Part shown: in pieces, positions 38,458 through 46,220 of the stretch
Position numbering within the stretch: the first letter of the stretch is position 1
How the letters are laid out: every line of letters begins with the position of its first letter
Assembly (NCBI GenBank): GCA_938034705.1
Contig: CALHMG010000225.1
Span: forward strand, 1-46,220
Length of the DNA: 46,220 bases
Source of the DNA: an uncultured Gammaproteobacteria bacterium
GTDB lineage: Bacteria > Pseudomonadota > Gammaproteobacteria > Arenicellales > CALHMG01
Direction: 5' to 3'
Position numbers and translations under genes: made by a program
Notes under the pieces: model-generated
The model's database searches: none
Told to the model about the DNA's origin: nothing
What the model saw: the letters and a program-made list of their open reading frames with translations, nothing else

Positions 38458-40345
38458 AGAACACCGCCTTGTGTCGCTTGTGCCACGCGGCCAGCGTCAG
38501 CGCGTGCCAGATTTCGTACTCCTGTCCTCGGATAGAACGTTGTGTCAGCGATGCCAGGCGGGCGACTCGCGCGCGCGTCACGTCCGGCCAGTCCTGAACG
38601 GCATCAGGTGTGAGGGTATCGCGCCAGTAGTCGTTCAACGGGCCTCGTAACCACGATGCCAGCGGGGGACTGAACCCGCGCTTGACGTCCTTGGCGATAT
38701 CGCCGCCGCCCAGACGCGCGACCAGTTCCCTTACCGGCCGCTTTCCAGCCCGGTCGTTAACCAACACGTCTACCGGCAAGGTACGCGACCATTGCACGAT
38801 CCGGTGATCCAGAAATGGCGCTCGCGCCTCAAGACCAACCGACATGGCACATCGATCGAGCTTGCTGAGCACAGACCCTGGCAAATAACTCACGAGATCA
38901 TCATCCATGAGGCGGCTGATAAGCTCGTCGGCACTGCGAACAGGTGGCTGATCAGCAACGTCTGCCTGCGGAAGCGCCGTTTTCGCAACAAGCGCCCGTC
39001 GCAAGGATTCATAGTCGTCAGCAGACAGGGCCGCAAGGGCCTTGTTGATTCTTCTTGAGGGCTCTTCGACATTGCTTCGGCCACCGACCAACCTGCCGGC
39101 AAGATCGAGTACGGAGCCCGGCAGCCTGCGGGCCGTTGCACTCGCAAGCCGCGTCAAAGAGTGAGGCACTCGCTGAGACATTCGCCACAACGCGGCCCCG
39201 CTTCGATAGCGTTCGTAGCCACCGAAGAGTTCATCTCCACCATCGCCGGTAATGACCGTCGTCACATGCTCACGCGCAAACGCAGTGAGCGCACGCGTGG
39301 GTACGATCGAGGGATCAGCCAGCGGTTCGGTAATGTCGTCAAACCAGCTCGCGACCTGATCCAGAATCGATTTGTCATCGAGAATCAGGCCATGATGCTT
39401 AAGCCCCAGCCGTTTCGCTGTGCGTTGAGCCGTTGGCAACTCGTTAAACCTGTCGTCCTCAAACCCAATGCTGAAGCTCGGCAAAGATGCCCCGCCGATC
39501 TCGCTCGCAATCGTGGCAACCAGCGTCGAGTCCATACCGCCGGAAAGAAACAGGCCTAACGGTACGTCTGCCCTAAGCTGCAGGCGCACCGCTTCGCGCA
39601 AACGGGTTTCCAGTTCGGTGGAGACAGTTCGATCATCCAGCATCTCAGTCGCACTGCTCCGCCCCTCCGGTCGCCAGTAAAACTGTGGCGTTACGCTGGT
39701 CGTCGATACCGAAACTTGTATTATCGCGCCGGGAGGAACAGCCACGACACCGCCCAGAACCGTATCGGCTGTCGCAGAGAACCCGAAATCAAGAAATGAC
39801 GTGACCGCATCCTGGTCGAGCGACGCTGTGTCGAACACCGCAAGCTCTGAACCGAACCGCAGCTCACCGTTCGCGAACGAATAAAACAGCGGCTTCTCAC
39901 CGACGCGATCGCGGGCAATGCAGAGTCGCTTTTCTCCGGTGTCCCAAAGCGCCAGCGCAAACATGCCGACACACCTGGCGAGAGCGGCTTCAAGACCTAC
40001 GGATTCGATGAGACTGAGTAAAACCTCGGTATCGGAGGTTCCACGAAATGACAGGCCCCGGGCGCGAAGATCTTCACGCAACTCAACATAGTTATAGATA
40101 GCGCCGTTAAAGATCAGGACATAGCGCCCTGACGCCGAATGCATTGGCTGGTCACCGGATTCTCCGGGCCCAAAAATTGCAAGTCTTCGATGTGCAAACA
40201 CGAGCCCGTCAGGCTCACTCAGCCAGTCACCGTCGCTGTCTGGACCACGATGAGCGACCGCACCCGACATCCGGTCAGCAACGCTCTTCAGGATACTGGC
40301 CGCTCTACTGCGACCTGGCGTGAAGCTTCCGGCGAGTCCGCACAT
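38450..40345 (-). CDS. asnB: AsnB-type glutamine-dependent amidotransferase
   Basis: The 631-residue protein starts with MCGLAGSF, so Cys2 is the N-terminal nucleophile of a class II glutaminase. RHRGPDSDG-like AHRGPDSDG, IFNGAIYNY and RCVGMFALALWD follow. The synthetase half has the PP-loop LSGGMDST and TGDGGDELFGGYERY. Free asparagine synthesis is possible, but copies within O-antigen loci, such as WbpS of Pseudomonas, are thought to amidate uronic acid residues. The nearby ugd and UDP-glucuronate epimerase genes make a uronamide plausible. The symbol reflects family, not proven substrate. Confidence 0.9.
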   Translation of the reverse strand: MCGLAGSFTPGRSRAASILKSVADRMSGAVAHRGPDSDGDWLSEPDGLVFAHRRLAIFGPGESGDQPMHSASGRYVLIFNGAIYNYVELREDLRARGLSFRGTSDTEVLLSLIESVGLEAALARCVGMFALALWDTGEKRLCIARDRVGEKPLFYSFANGELRFGSELAVFDTASLDQDAVTSFLDFGFSATADTVLGGVVAVPPGAIIQVSVSTTSVTPQFYWRPEGRSSATEMLDDRTVSTELETRLREAVRLQLRADVPLGLFLSGGMDSTLVATIASEIGGASLPSFSIGFEDDRFNELPTAQRTAKRLGLKHHGLILDDKSILDQVASWFDDITEPLADPSIVPTRALTAFAREHVTTVITGDGGDELFGGYERYRSGAALWRMSQRVPHSLTRLASATARRLPGSVLDLAGRLVGGRSNVEEPSRRINKALAALSADDYESLRRALVAKTALPQADVADQPPVRSADELISRLMDDDLVSYLPGSVLSKLDRCAMSVGLEARAPFLDHRIVQWSRTLPVDVLVNDRAGKRPVRELVARLGGGDIAKDVKRGFSPPLASWLRGPLNDYWRDTLTPDAVQDWPDVTRARVARLASLTQRSIRGQEYEIWHALTLAAWHKRHKAVFCA

Positions 40346-40433
40346 CGGCTTTCAGATGCACCAACGACAGGTTAAAGCCCGCACGCCCAAGACTCTGAAT
40401 CGACAGTCGACGAAAAAGCTACCTGTCCTGGAT

Positions 40434-41555
40434 CTAGCCAACGGCTGCCATCGCCAGGCGCTGACGCTCCGCTTTCAGATCCGTTTTAGTCATCTCATCG
40501 ACAAGTTCGGCGAACGACGTGCGCGGCTCCCACCCAAGCTTCGACTTTGCGTAACTCGCGTCGCCGAGAAGGTTGTCGACTTCGGCTGGTCGAAAATACC
40601 TTGGATTGACCCGCACAATTGTCTTGCCTTTGAGTGAGTTGAGATCAAGTTCGCCAGACCACCAAGCGCCACCTTCGGGCTCGTTGACTTCTACTACCGT
40701 TCCGGTTTCGTCTACACCTTCGCCAGTCCATTTGAGCTCGAGGCCGTATCTACGCGCCGTGTGTACGACAAAATCGCGGACTGAATACTGGACGCCCGTG
40801 GCAATCACAAAATCTTCCGGCTGCTCCTGCTGCAACATCAACCACTGCATCTCAACGTAGTCACGGGCATGTCCCCAGTCGCGACCGGAATCCATGTTCC
40901 CGAGATACAGACACTCCTGCTCACCAAGCACCATGGCCGCAAAAGCCCGGGTGATTTTACGCGTGACAAAATTTTCACCGCGACGCGGCGACTCATGGTT
41001 AAACAGGATCCCGTTGCAGGCATAAATTCCGTAGGCCTCGCGGTAGTTAACGGTGATCCAGTAGGAATACAGTTTGGCCACCGCATACGGTGAGCGGGGA
41101 CGAAAAGGCGTTTTCTCCGTTTGCGGTACTTCCGCAACGTCGCCATATAGCTCTGACGTTGACGCCTGATAAAAACGCGTATCCTTCTCCAGACCGAGGA
41201 TCCTGATGGCCTCCAGCAAACGCAGGGTGCCAACCGCGTCAGAATCTGCCGTGTACTCCGGCTCCTCGAAACTGACCGCCACATGACTCTGGGCCGCAAG
41301 GTTGTAAATCTCGTCCGGGCGAACGGTCTGAATCACTCGCGTCAGACTGCTGGAATCAGTGAGATCCCCGTAGTGCAGAAACAAGCGGGTGCCGTCCAGC
41401 AACGGGTCTGTGTAGATGTGGTCAATCCGGTCTGTATTGAACAATGATGTTCGTCGACGAATCCCGTGGACCTCGTATCCCTTATCGAGCAGCAGCTCTG
41501 CCAGATACGAACCGTCCTGACCGGTGATACCGGTGATAAGTGCCTTCTTAGTCAT
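40434..41555 (-). CDS. gmd: GDP-mannose 4,6-dehydratase
   Basis: Gmd converts GDP-mannose to GDP-4-keto-6-deoxymannose. The 373-residue protein has [19 protein letters not shown] near the start, [32 protein letters not shown], the active-site SPYAVAK and [18 protein letters not shown]. The ATG has AGGGAAG six bases upstream. The usual next enzymes, Fcl for L-fucose, Rmd for D-rhamnose or Per for perosamine, are not identified here. A separate promoter could lie in the 154-bp gap upstream. Confidence 0.96.
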   Translation of the reverse strand: MTKKALITGITGQDGSYLAELLLDKGYEVHGIRRRTSLFNTDRIDHIYTDPLLDGTRLFLHYGDLTDSSSLTRVIQTVRPDEIYNLAAQSHVAVSFEEPEYTADSDAVGTLRLLEAIRILGLEKDTRFYQASTSELYGDVAEVPQTEKTPFRPRSPYAVAKLYSYWITVNYREAYGIYACNGILFNHESPRRGENFVTRKITRAFAAMVLGEQECLYLGNMDSGRDWGHARDYVEMQWLMLQQEQPEDFVIATGVQYSVRDFVVHTARRYGLELKWTGEGVDETGTVVEVNEPEGGAWWSGELDLNSLKGKTIVRVNPRYFRPAEVDNLLGDASYAKSKLGWEPRTSFAELVDEMTKTDLKAERQRLAMAAVG

Positions 41556-41709
41556 GTCTTCCCTGTTCTACCTGTTTAACCGCAGCGCCGTTCGTGTGCG
41601 ATCCATGCGGCCCGAAGTGTGCTTTATCTTTGCGATCACGCCAAGCTGGGCGGCCAGACCGGCCTCGACTGCCGATCGAAGGGCCGTGATCTTCGCGGTC
41701 GAGCGCGTC

Positions 41710-42726
41710 CTACGTTCGCGTTACGCCGTAGTAGTCAGTAAACCAGTCAACAAAGCGTGCGACCCCCGTCTCGACCGGGGTGTCGGGCCGATACCCAACC
41801 GCCTGCTCAAGGGCCTGCACCGACGCGGACGTGCCCGGGACATCTCCGGGCTGCATCGGCATGTAGTTACGCTCGACCGGCAATCCAAGCTCCTTTTCGA
41901 GCACGTCGATATATCTGAGCAATGGCACCGGTTGACCGTTGCCGATGTTGTAGACCCTGAAGGGAGCACTGCTCGCCGCCGGGTACGGATCAGCCGGACT
42001 CCAGTCCGGTTCAGGCGTCGCCACCTTGTCCAGAGACGCGATGATTCCGGCCACCACGTCATCGATATAGGTAAAGTCCCGCACCATTTCACCGCGGTTA
42101 TAAACATCAATCGGTTCGCCGGCCACGATCTTTTTCGCGAACTTGAACAGCGCCATATCAGGACGCATCCATGGCCCATACACCGTAAAAAATCTCAGAC
42201 CGGTACAGGGCAAACCATAGAGCTCCGCGTACGAATGCGCCATGACCTCGTTTGCCTTCTTGGTCGCGGCGTACAGCGATACCGGATGATCTACGGAGTG
42301 AGTTTCCGCGAAAGGCATCGTGGTGTTTGCCCCGTATACCGAACTGGTCGACGCGTAGACAAGATGGGCAACCTCGGTCTGACGACAACCCTCCAGAATA
42401 TTGAGAAACCCCACAAGATTACTGTCGGCGTAGACGTGAGGATTGTCGATGGAGTACCTGACGCCCGCCTGGGCTGCCAGGTGTACGATGCGATCCGGGC
42501 GAACGGAATCAAACAAAGCAGCCATCGCGTCACGATCTGCGATGTCGCACTCATGCAGAGTGAAGCCATCATCGTCTTTCAGAAGACTCAGTCTGTCACG
42601 CTTGAGACTGACCTCGTAGTAGTCGTTAAGATTATCAACACCTTCAACTATGTCGCCCCGCGCGCGCAACGCGCGACTGACCGCACTCCCGATAAACCCG
42701 GCCGCGCCCGTCACCAGCACTTTCAC
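41710..42726 (-). CDS. UDP-glucuronate 4-epimerase (NAD-dependent SDR)
   Basis: From the GTG at 42726 the 338-residue protein has VLVTGAAGFIGSAVS, VDNLNDYY, HLAAQAGVRYS and the active-site YAATKKANE, with RFFTVYGPWMRPDMALFKF. These are typical of the CapI/LpsL branch that interconverts UDP-glucuronate and UDP-galacturonate. A GGAGGA ribosome site lies just ahead of that GTG, which overlaps the hldD stop. An upstream TTG at 42750 would lie inside hldD. Ugd, encoded first in this block, would supply the substrate. Confidence 0.9.
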   Translation of the reverse strand: MKVLVTGAAGFIGSAVSRALRARGDIVEGVDNLNDYYEVSLKRDRLSLLKDDDGFTLHECDIADRDAMAALFDSVRPDRIVHLAAQAGVRYSIDNPHVYADSNLVGFLNILEGCRQTEVAHLVYASTSSVYGANTTMPFAETHSVDHPVSLYAATKKANEVMAHSYAELYGLPCTGLRFFTVYGPWMRPDMALFKFAKKIVAGEPIDVYNRGEMVRDFTYIDDVVAGIIASLDKVATPEPDWSPADPYPAASSAPFRVYNIGNGQPVPLLRYIDVLEKELGLPVERNYMPMQPGDVPGTSASVQALEQAVGYRPDTPVETGVARFVDWFTDYYGVTRT

Positions 42727-43706
42727 GCGTCGTCCTCCGCAACCAGCCAACGGACGTACGCGTCGACGCCGTCCTCAAGCTCTGTTGGAGTGCGTTCAAA
42801 ACCCGCACGTCGCAGCATTGTCAGGTCGGCTTCAGTAAAACTCTGATAGCGACCGACTAGCGCCTCGGGAAAGTCGATGTAGTCAATCAGCGTGTCGGGG
42901 TTCGCCGCCTCGCCCTTGCCTGTTTCCCGGTGCCAGGAAGAAATCACGGCACGCGCCATCGCGTTAAAACTTCGAGAGCGCCCGGTACCGATATTGTAGA
43001 TTCCGCTGCCGGTGCTTTGAATAAAATGCAGATTCGCATCGACGACGTCGTCGATGTAGACAAAATCTCTGCGCTGACCACCTGGACCATAGCCGCCACT
43101 GCCCTCGAACAGACTGACGCGACCTACCTCGTTCAGCTGCCGCGTAAAATGCTGGACTACCGAGGCCATTCGGCCCTTATGCTGTTCGTGTGGACCAAAC
43201 ACGTTGAAGTAACGCAGGCCAACCGGAATACCCGACACCGAACCTGGACCCTCGCGTCGACGGATGTATTGGTCAAACATCCATTTGGAGTAGCCGTAGA
43301 GATTCAGCGGCTTTTCACACGAACGTTCTTCACGAAACTGCGTGCCCGCCCCGTAGACGGACGCAGACGAGGCGTACACAAACCGGATGCTTCGTTCACG
43401 ACAGTATTCATACAGGTGCTTTGAATAGGCGTAGTTGTTCTCCATCACGTAGTCACCATCCGTGACCATCGTGTCCGAGCAGGCACCCTGATGCACTATC
43501 GCGTCGACCGAACCAAACGTCTCGTTGGATTTTATTCGGGTAATAAATTCGTCAATCGAAATATAGTCCGCAAGCTCCAGACCGGAGACATTGGGCAGCA
43601 CGTCATTGCTGAGCGTATCGACCATCACGACGTCGGTAGACGACTCGTTCAGACGCCTTATGACGTTTGTGCCGATAAAACCGGCCCCGCCTGTAACAAT
43701 AATCAT
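42723..43706 (-). CDS. hldD: ADP-L-glycero-D-manno-heptose 6-epimerase
   Basis: HldD (RfaD) inverts C6 of ADP-heptose for the lipopolysaccharide inner core. The 327 residues include [26 protein letters not shown], the active-site YGYSK, RYFNVFGPHEQHKGRMASV and RDFVYIDDVV, all strongly characteristic. It overlaps rfaE1 upstream and the epimerase downstream. Its presence shows that lipopolysaccharide core and surface-glycan precursor genes share one transcript here. Confidence 0.96.
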   Translation of the reverse strand: MIIVTGGAGFIGTNVIRRLNESSTDVVMVDTLSNDVLPNVSGLELADYISIDEFITRIKSNETFGSVDAIVHQGACSDTMVTDGDYVMENNYAYSKHLYEYCRERSIRFVYASSASVYGAGTQFREERSCEKPLNLYGYSKWMFDQYIRRREGPGSVSGIPVGLRYFNVFGPHEQHKGRMASVVQHFTRQLNEVGRVSLFEGSGGYGPGGQRRDFVYIDDVVDANLHFIQSTGSGIYNIGTGRSRSFNAMARAVISSWHRETGKGEAANPDTLIDYIDFPEALVGRYQSFTEADLTMLRRAGFERTPTELEDGVDAYVRWLVAEDDA

Positions 43707-44680
43707 GACCCTGCCTCACGCGAAAGAGCGTTCTGAATATCCTCTATGGTCACCGCAGCGGTACCAATTCGGCTGACGACGACGCCCGCGGCAACATTTG
43801 CCAGCGACAGCGCGCGTTCCCCGGTAATTCCAAGCGCATGCATAGCCGCAACGGTCGCAATCACCGTATCTCCGGCGCCGCTGACATCGAAAACTTCGCG
43901 TGCTCGAGATGGACTGGCGTGGACCTTGCCATCACGCGTAAAGAGCGAAATCCCGGCCGCACTTCGAGTCACCATCAGCGACTCAAGATCAAGCTCATCC
44001 AGAAGTCTCTGAGCACGTTCCAGCATGTCCGCCTCGGAATCACTGCGCCCCGCGACAGCCTCAAACTCTTTAAGATTGGGCGTGATCATGGTTGCACCGC
44101 GATATCGGGAGAAGTCGTCTCCTTTCGGATCGACGATGACGGGTACCGAACGTGCTTTTGCCGCCTCAATAAAATCAAGCGAATGCCCGAGACCGCCCTT
44201 GCCATAGTCTGAAAGGATCAAAACATCGACGTGGGCAAGTTCTTCGATCGCTTTTGACGTCATTGTGTCGAGAGTTGACTCCGACGCCTTACGCTCAAAG
44301 TCCGCCCGCATCAGTTGCTGATTCTGGGCCAGCATCCTGAGTTTCAGGGTCGTCGGCATCGTGGCATCCGCAATCAGCCGCTGATCGACGCCGCGTTCCG
44401 CGAGCAGCGTGGCGAGCGATCGCCCGCTGTCATCATCGCCTACCGCCGCAATCAGCGTGCACCGAGCACCAAGGGCCGCGACGTTCACGGCGACGTTAGC
44501 GGCGCCGCCGGCACGATCTTCAGTCGCGTCCACGGCCATGACCGGCACCGGGGCTTCGGGCGAAATTCGGTCGACAGCACCAAACCAGTAGCGATCGAGC
44601 ATCGCATCCCCCACCACCAGAACTCGGGCAGGTGCAAAATCCGGGATTTCAACCGGCGCTGGGTCTCGCGTATCGGACAT
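43703..44680 (-). CDS. rfaE1: D-glycero-beta-D-manno-heptose-7-phosphate kinase (single-domain)
   Basis: This 325-residue PfkB-family kinase makes heptose-1,7-bisphosphate in ADP-heptose synthesis. It shows VVGDAMLDRYWFGAVDRISP, EDRAGGAANVAVNVAALGA, LSDYGKGGL and the anion-hole FDVSGAGDTVIAT. The adenylyltransferase half found in bifunctional HldE is missing, so this is the HldA/RfaE1 form, and another gene should encode RfaE2/HldC. The ATG directly follows the ugd stop. It overlaps hldD by four bases. Confidence 0.94.
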   Translation of the reverse strand: MSDTRDPAPVEIPDFAPARVLVVGDAMLDRYWFGAVDRISPEAPVPVMAVDATEDRAGGAANVAVNVAALGARCTLIAAVGDDDSGRSLATLLAERGVDQRLIADATMPTTLKLRMLAQNQQLMRADFERKASESTLDTMTSKAIEELAHVDVLILSDYGKGGLGHSLDFIEAAKARSVPVIVDPKGDDFSRYRGATMITPNLKEFEAVAGRSDSEADMLERAQRLLDELDLESLMVTRSAAGISLFTRDGKVHASPSRAREVFDVSGAGDTVIATVAAMHALGITGERALSLANVAAGVVVSRIGTAAVTIEDIQNALSREAGS

Positions 44681-46003
44681 TCAGCGCCCGATACCGTAAT
44701 AGGTAAACCCGAGATCACGCACGCGAACGGGATCGTAAATATTGCGCCCGTCCACAATGACCGGGTGCTTGAGCAAACGCTTGAGTTCGTCAAAATCAGG
44801 GCTGCGAAATTCCTTCCACTCCGTGACGAGAATCAGGGCGTCAGCATTGTCCACAGCCGTCATCGGGTCGTCGGCCAGAATGACGTCGTTTCGATCACCA
44901 AGCAGATGTGCGGCTTCGTCTTTGGCAACCGGATCATAAGCAACCACCGTAGCACCCGCCCGCGTCAGCTCATCGATAATTACCAGACTCGGAGCATCGC
45001 GCATGTCGTCGGTGTTCGGCTTGAAAGACAACCCCCAGAGCGCGAAGCGTCGACCTTTTACATCGCCGTCAAAATGCGCAACAACCTTTTGTGACGGGAC
45101 GGTCTTCTGGTCCTTGTTCACGTCCTCGACTGCCTCAAGAATTCGGGCGTCGTAGCCAACCGTGCTCGCCGTCTTATGCAGCGCCTGCACGTCTTTTGGA
45201 AAACACGATCCGCCGTAACCGCTACCCGGATAAATGAAGTGATATCCGATTCTCGGGTCAGACCCTATGCCGAGCCTTACGGATTCGATGTCTGCGCCAA
45301 GACGCTCGGCAAGATTAGCCATCTCGTTCATAAAGGAGATCTTTGTCGCGAGCATGGCATTGGCCGCGTACTTGGTGAGCTCCGCCGATCTCACGTCCAT
45401 CACCATGACCCGATCACGGTTACGATTAAACGGGGCGTAGAGTTCGCGCATCACGTCGGAAGCACGGTCATCGTCAGAACCGATGACAATCCTGTCGGGC
45501 TTCATGAAGTCGTCGACGGCCGCGCCTTCTTTCAAAAACTCAGGGTTCGACACAACACTGAAAGGCGTGTCACCCAGCCCGCGCGACCTCAGCTGCTCAG
45601 TGATCTGATCGCGAACTTTGTCCGCGGTACCGACCGGGACGGTTGATTTGGTCACGATGACGCGATAGTCGTCGATGTGTTTGCCGATATCGTCCGCCAC
45701 GGCCAGCACGTGACTCAGGTCAGCAGAGCCGTCTTCGCCGGGTGGCGTCCCTACGGCAATCATCAGAACTTCGCCGTGGGCAACCCCCGCCGCGATGTCG
45801 GTGCTGAATTCAAGTCGATTGCTCTTGACCGTACCCGCGACAACTGATTCAAGGCCAGGCTCGAAGATCGGGATATTGCCTGCCTTCAGGGACGCAACCT
45901 TGGCGGCGTCCTTGTCAACGCACATGACGTGGTTACCGACCTCGGCGAGGCATGCCCCCGTCACCAGACCAACATATCCCGTCCCAATTAATGTAACCCG
46001 CAT
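44681..46003 (-). CDS. ugd: UDP-glucose 6-dehydrogenase
   Basis: Ugd makes UDP-glucuronate from UDP-glucose by two NAD-dependent oxidations. The 440-residue protein has [20 protein letters not shown] at the start, [16 protein letters not shown], the STVPVGT segment, [14 protein letters not shown] and the catalytic-Cys motif [13 protein letters not shown]. The C-terminal domain includes [22 protein letters not shown]-mannose dehydrogenase role is less likely given this pattern and the UDP-glucuronate 4-epimerase in the same block. It is the first gene of the locus, divergent from a plus-strand frame at the right edge. Confidence 0.95.
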   Translation of the reverse strand: MRVTLIGTGYVGLVTGACLAEVGNHVMCVDKDAAKVASLKAGNIPIFEPGLESVVAGTVKSNRLEFSTDIAAGVAHGEVLMIAVGTPPGEDGSADLSHVLAVADDIGKHIDDYRVIVTKSTVPVGTADKVRDQITEQLRSRGLGDTPFSVVSNPEFLKEGAAVDDFMKPDRIVIGSDDDRASDVMRELYAPFNRNRDRVMVMDVRSAELTKYAANAMLATKISFMNEMANLAERLGADIESVRLGIGSDPRIGYHFIYPGSGYGGSCFPKDVQALHKTASTVGYDARILEAVEDVNKDQKTVPSQKVVAHFDGDVKGRRFALWGLSFKPNTDDMRDAPSLVIIDELTRAGATVVAYDPVAKDEAAHLLGDRNDVILADDPMTAVDNADALILVTEWKEFRSPDFDELKRLLKHPVIVDGRNIYDPVRVRDLGFTYYGIGR

Positions 46004-46041
46004 CGCGCCTTACCTGATCGTCGCCTGTGGCAACCGATTTG

Positions 46042-46059
46042 CGCCACTTTGGTGTGGCG
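46042..46059. repeat. Perfect inverted repeat in the ugd upstream region
   Basis: CGCCAC (42-47) and GTGGCG (54-59) are exact complements around six bases. It lies 39 bases ahead of the ugd ATG, between divergent genes, a usual place for an operator or a leader hairpin. Confidence 0.4.
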
Positions 46060-46087
46060 ACTGATGAATGTCTGGGCGAATTTGAAC

Positions 46088-46220
46088 ATGCCTGACGGCA
46101 GAATCCAAACGAATCGAGTCACAGATTCGCCGGCAGGACAGCCTGACCGGACGCTTTACGATTTGTTTATGGAAGAGGCAGTTGCCAATACCGGGCTGTT
46201 GAAGATCGAGCCACGGGAGG
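46088..46220 (+). CDS. Unrecognised protein, N-terminal fragment cut by window edge
   Basis: An open frame of 44 codons runs from an ATG at 46088 to the right edge, and an in-frame ATG at 46064 could extend it by eight residues. The visible part is polar, then includes RTLYDLFMEEAVANTG. I do not recognise it and see no strong ribosome site. It diverges from ugd. It may be the start of a real gene or a chance frame. Confidence 0.35.
   Translation, partial: MPDGRIQTNRVTDSPAGQPDRTLYDLFMEEAVANTGLLKIEPRE

Noticed and set aside
35915..40345. Exosortase/PEP-CTERM type exopolysaccharide locus, suggested by asnB next to a sugar transferase
   Set aside because: No exosortase, Wzc-like chain-length or tyrosine kinase genes are present, while Wzm and Wzt are.
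41524..42846. A 440-codon open frame on the plus strand opposite gmd and the epimerase
   Set aside because: It lies antisense to two well-conserved genes, has no recognisable domain, and is rich in Arg and His as expected from the GC-rich reverse frame.

Overview
The window looks like a stretch of gammaproteobacterial chromosome with moderately high GC. The block ftsK-lolA-rarA-crcB-serS, the mfd-csiV neighbourhood and a trxB divergent from ftsK are arrangements I associate with that class. The genus cannot be named from the sequence. The fused ispDF gene is uncommon there and hints at a less-studied, possibly marine lineage.

Left part (1-16.8 kb) is mostly housekeeping. On the minus strand, ftsK, lolA, rarA, crcB and serS form a tight operon that ends in a LapD-like c-di-GMP receptor, cut by the left edge. 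trxB and a Smr-domain gene run on the plus strand and converge on ispDF. mfd (plus) converges on def (minus). csiV diverges from def and converges on mtnP.

Right part (16.9-46.0 kb) is one long minus-strand surface-polysaccharide locus in two blocks, separated by a gene-free gap at 35453-35914. The first block in transcription order is ugd, rfaE1, hldD, a UDP-glucuronate 4-epimerase, gmd, an AsnB-type amidotransferase, a GT4 glycosyltransferase and a WcaJ-type initiating transferase. The second is rmlB, rmlA, wzm, wzt, a 1378-residue multidomain enzyme, a GT2, a WsaF-type transferase, a DPM-like GT2, another GT2, a GT2-SDR fusion, a CapD/WbpM dehydratase and manC. Most junctions overlap or touch, so each block is probably co-transcribed.

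The genes suggest an ABC-transporter-dependent O-antigen or related surface glycan. WcaJ would start the chain on undecaprenyl phosphate, the transferases would build it, and the giant enzyme would extend and cap it. The Wzm/Wzt transporter has a C-terminal glycan-recognition domain that could read the cap. No Wzx flippase or Wzy polymerase is visible. Precursor genes point to GDP-mannose and GDP-4-keto-6-deoxymannose, dTDP-4-keto-6-deoxyglucose, UDP-4-keto-6-deoxy-HexNAc and UDP-glucuronate/galacturonate, with a possible uronamide.

The most interesting object is the giant protein at 27019-31155. It has an N-terminal methyltransferase, then a segment with kinase-like residues at the spacing of a protein-kinase active site, then a coiled coil and two GT2 domains. 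This joins a WbdD-type chain-terminator architecture to a WsaE-type polymerase in one polypeptide.
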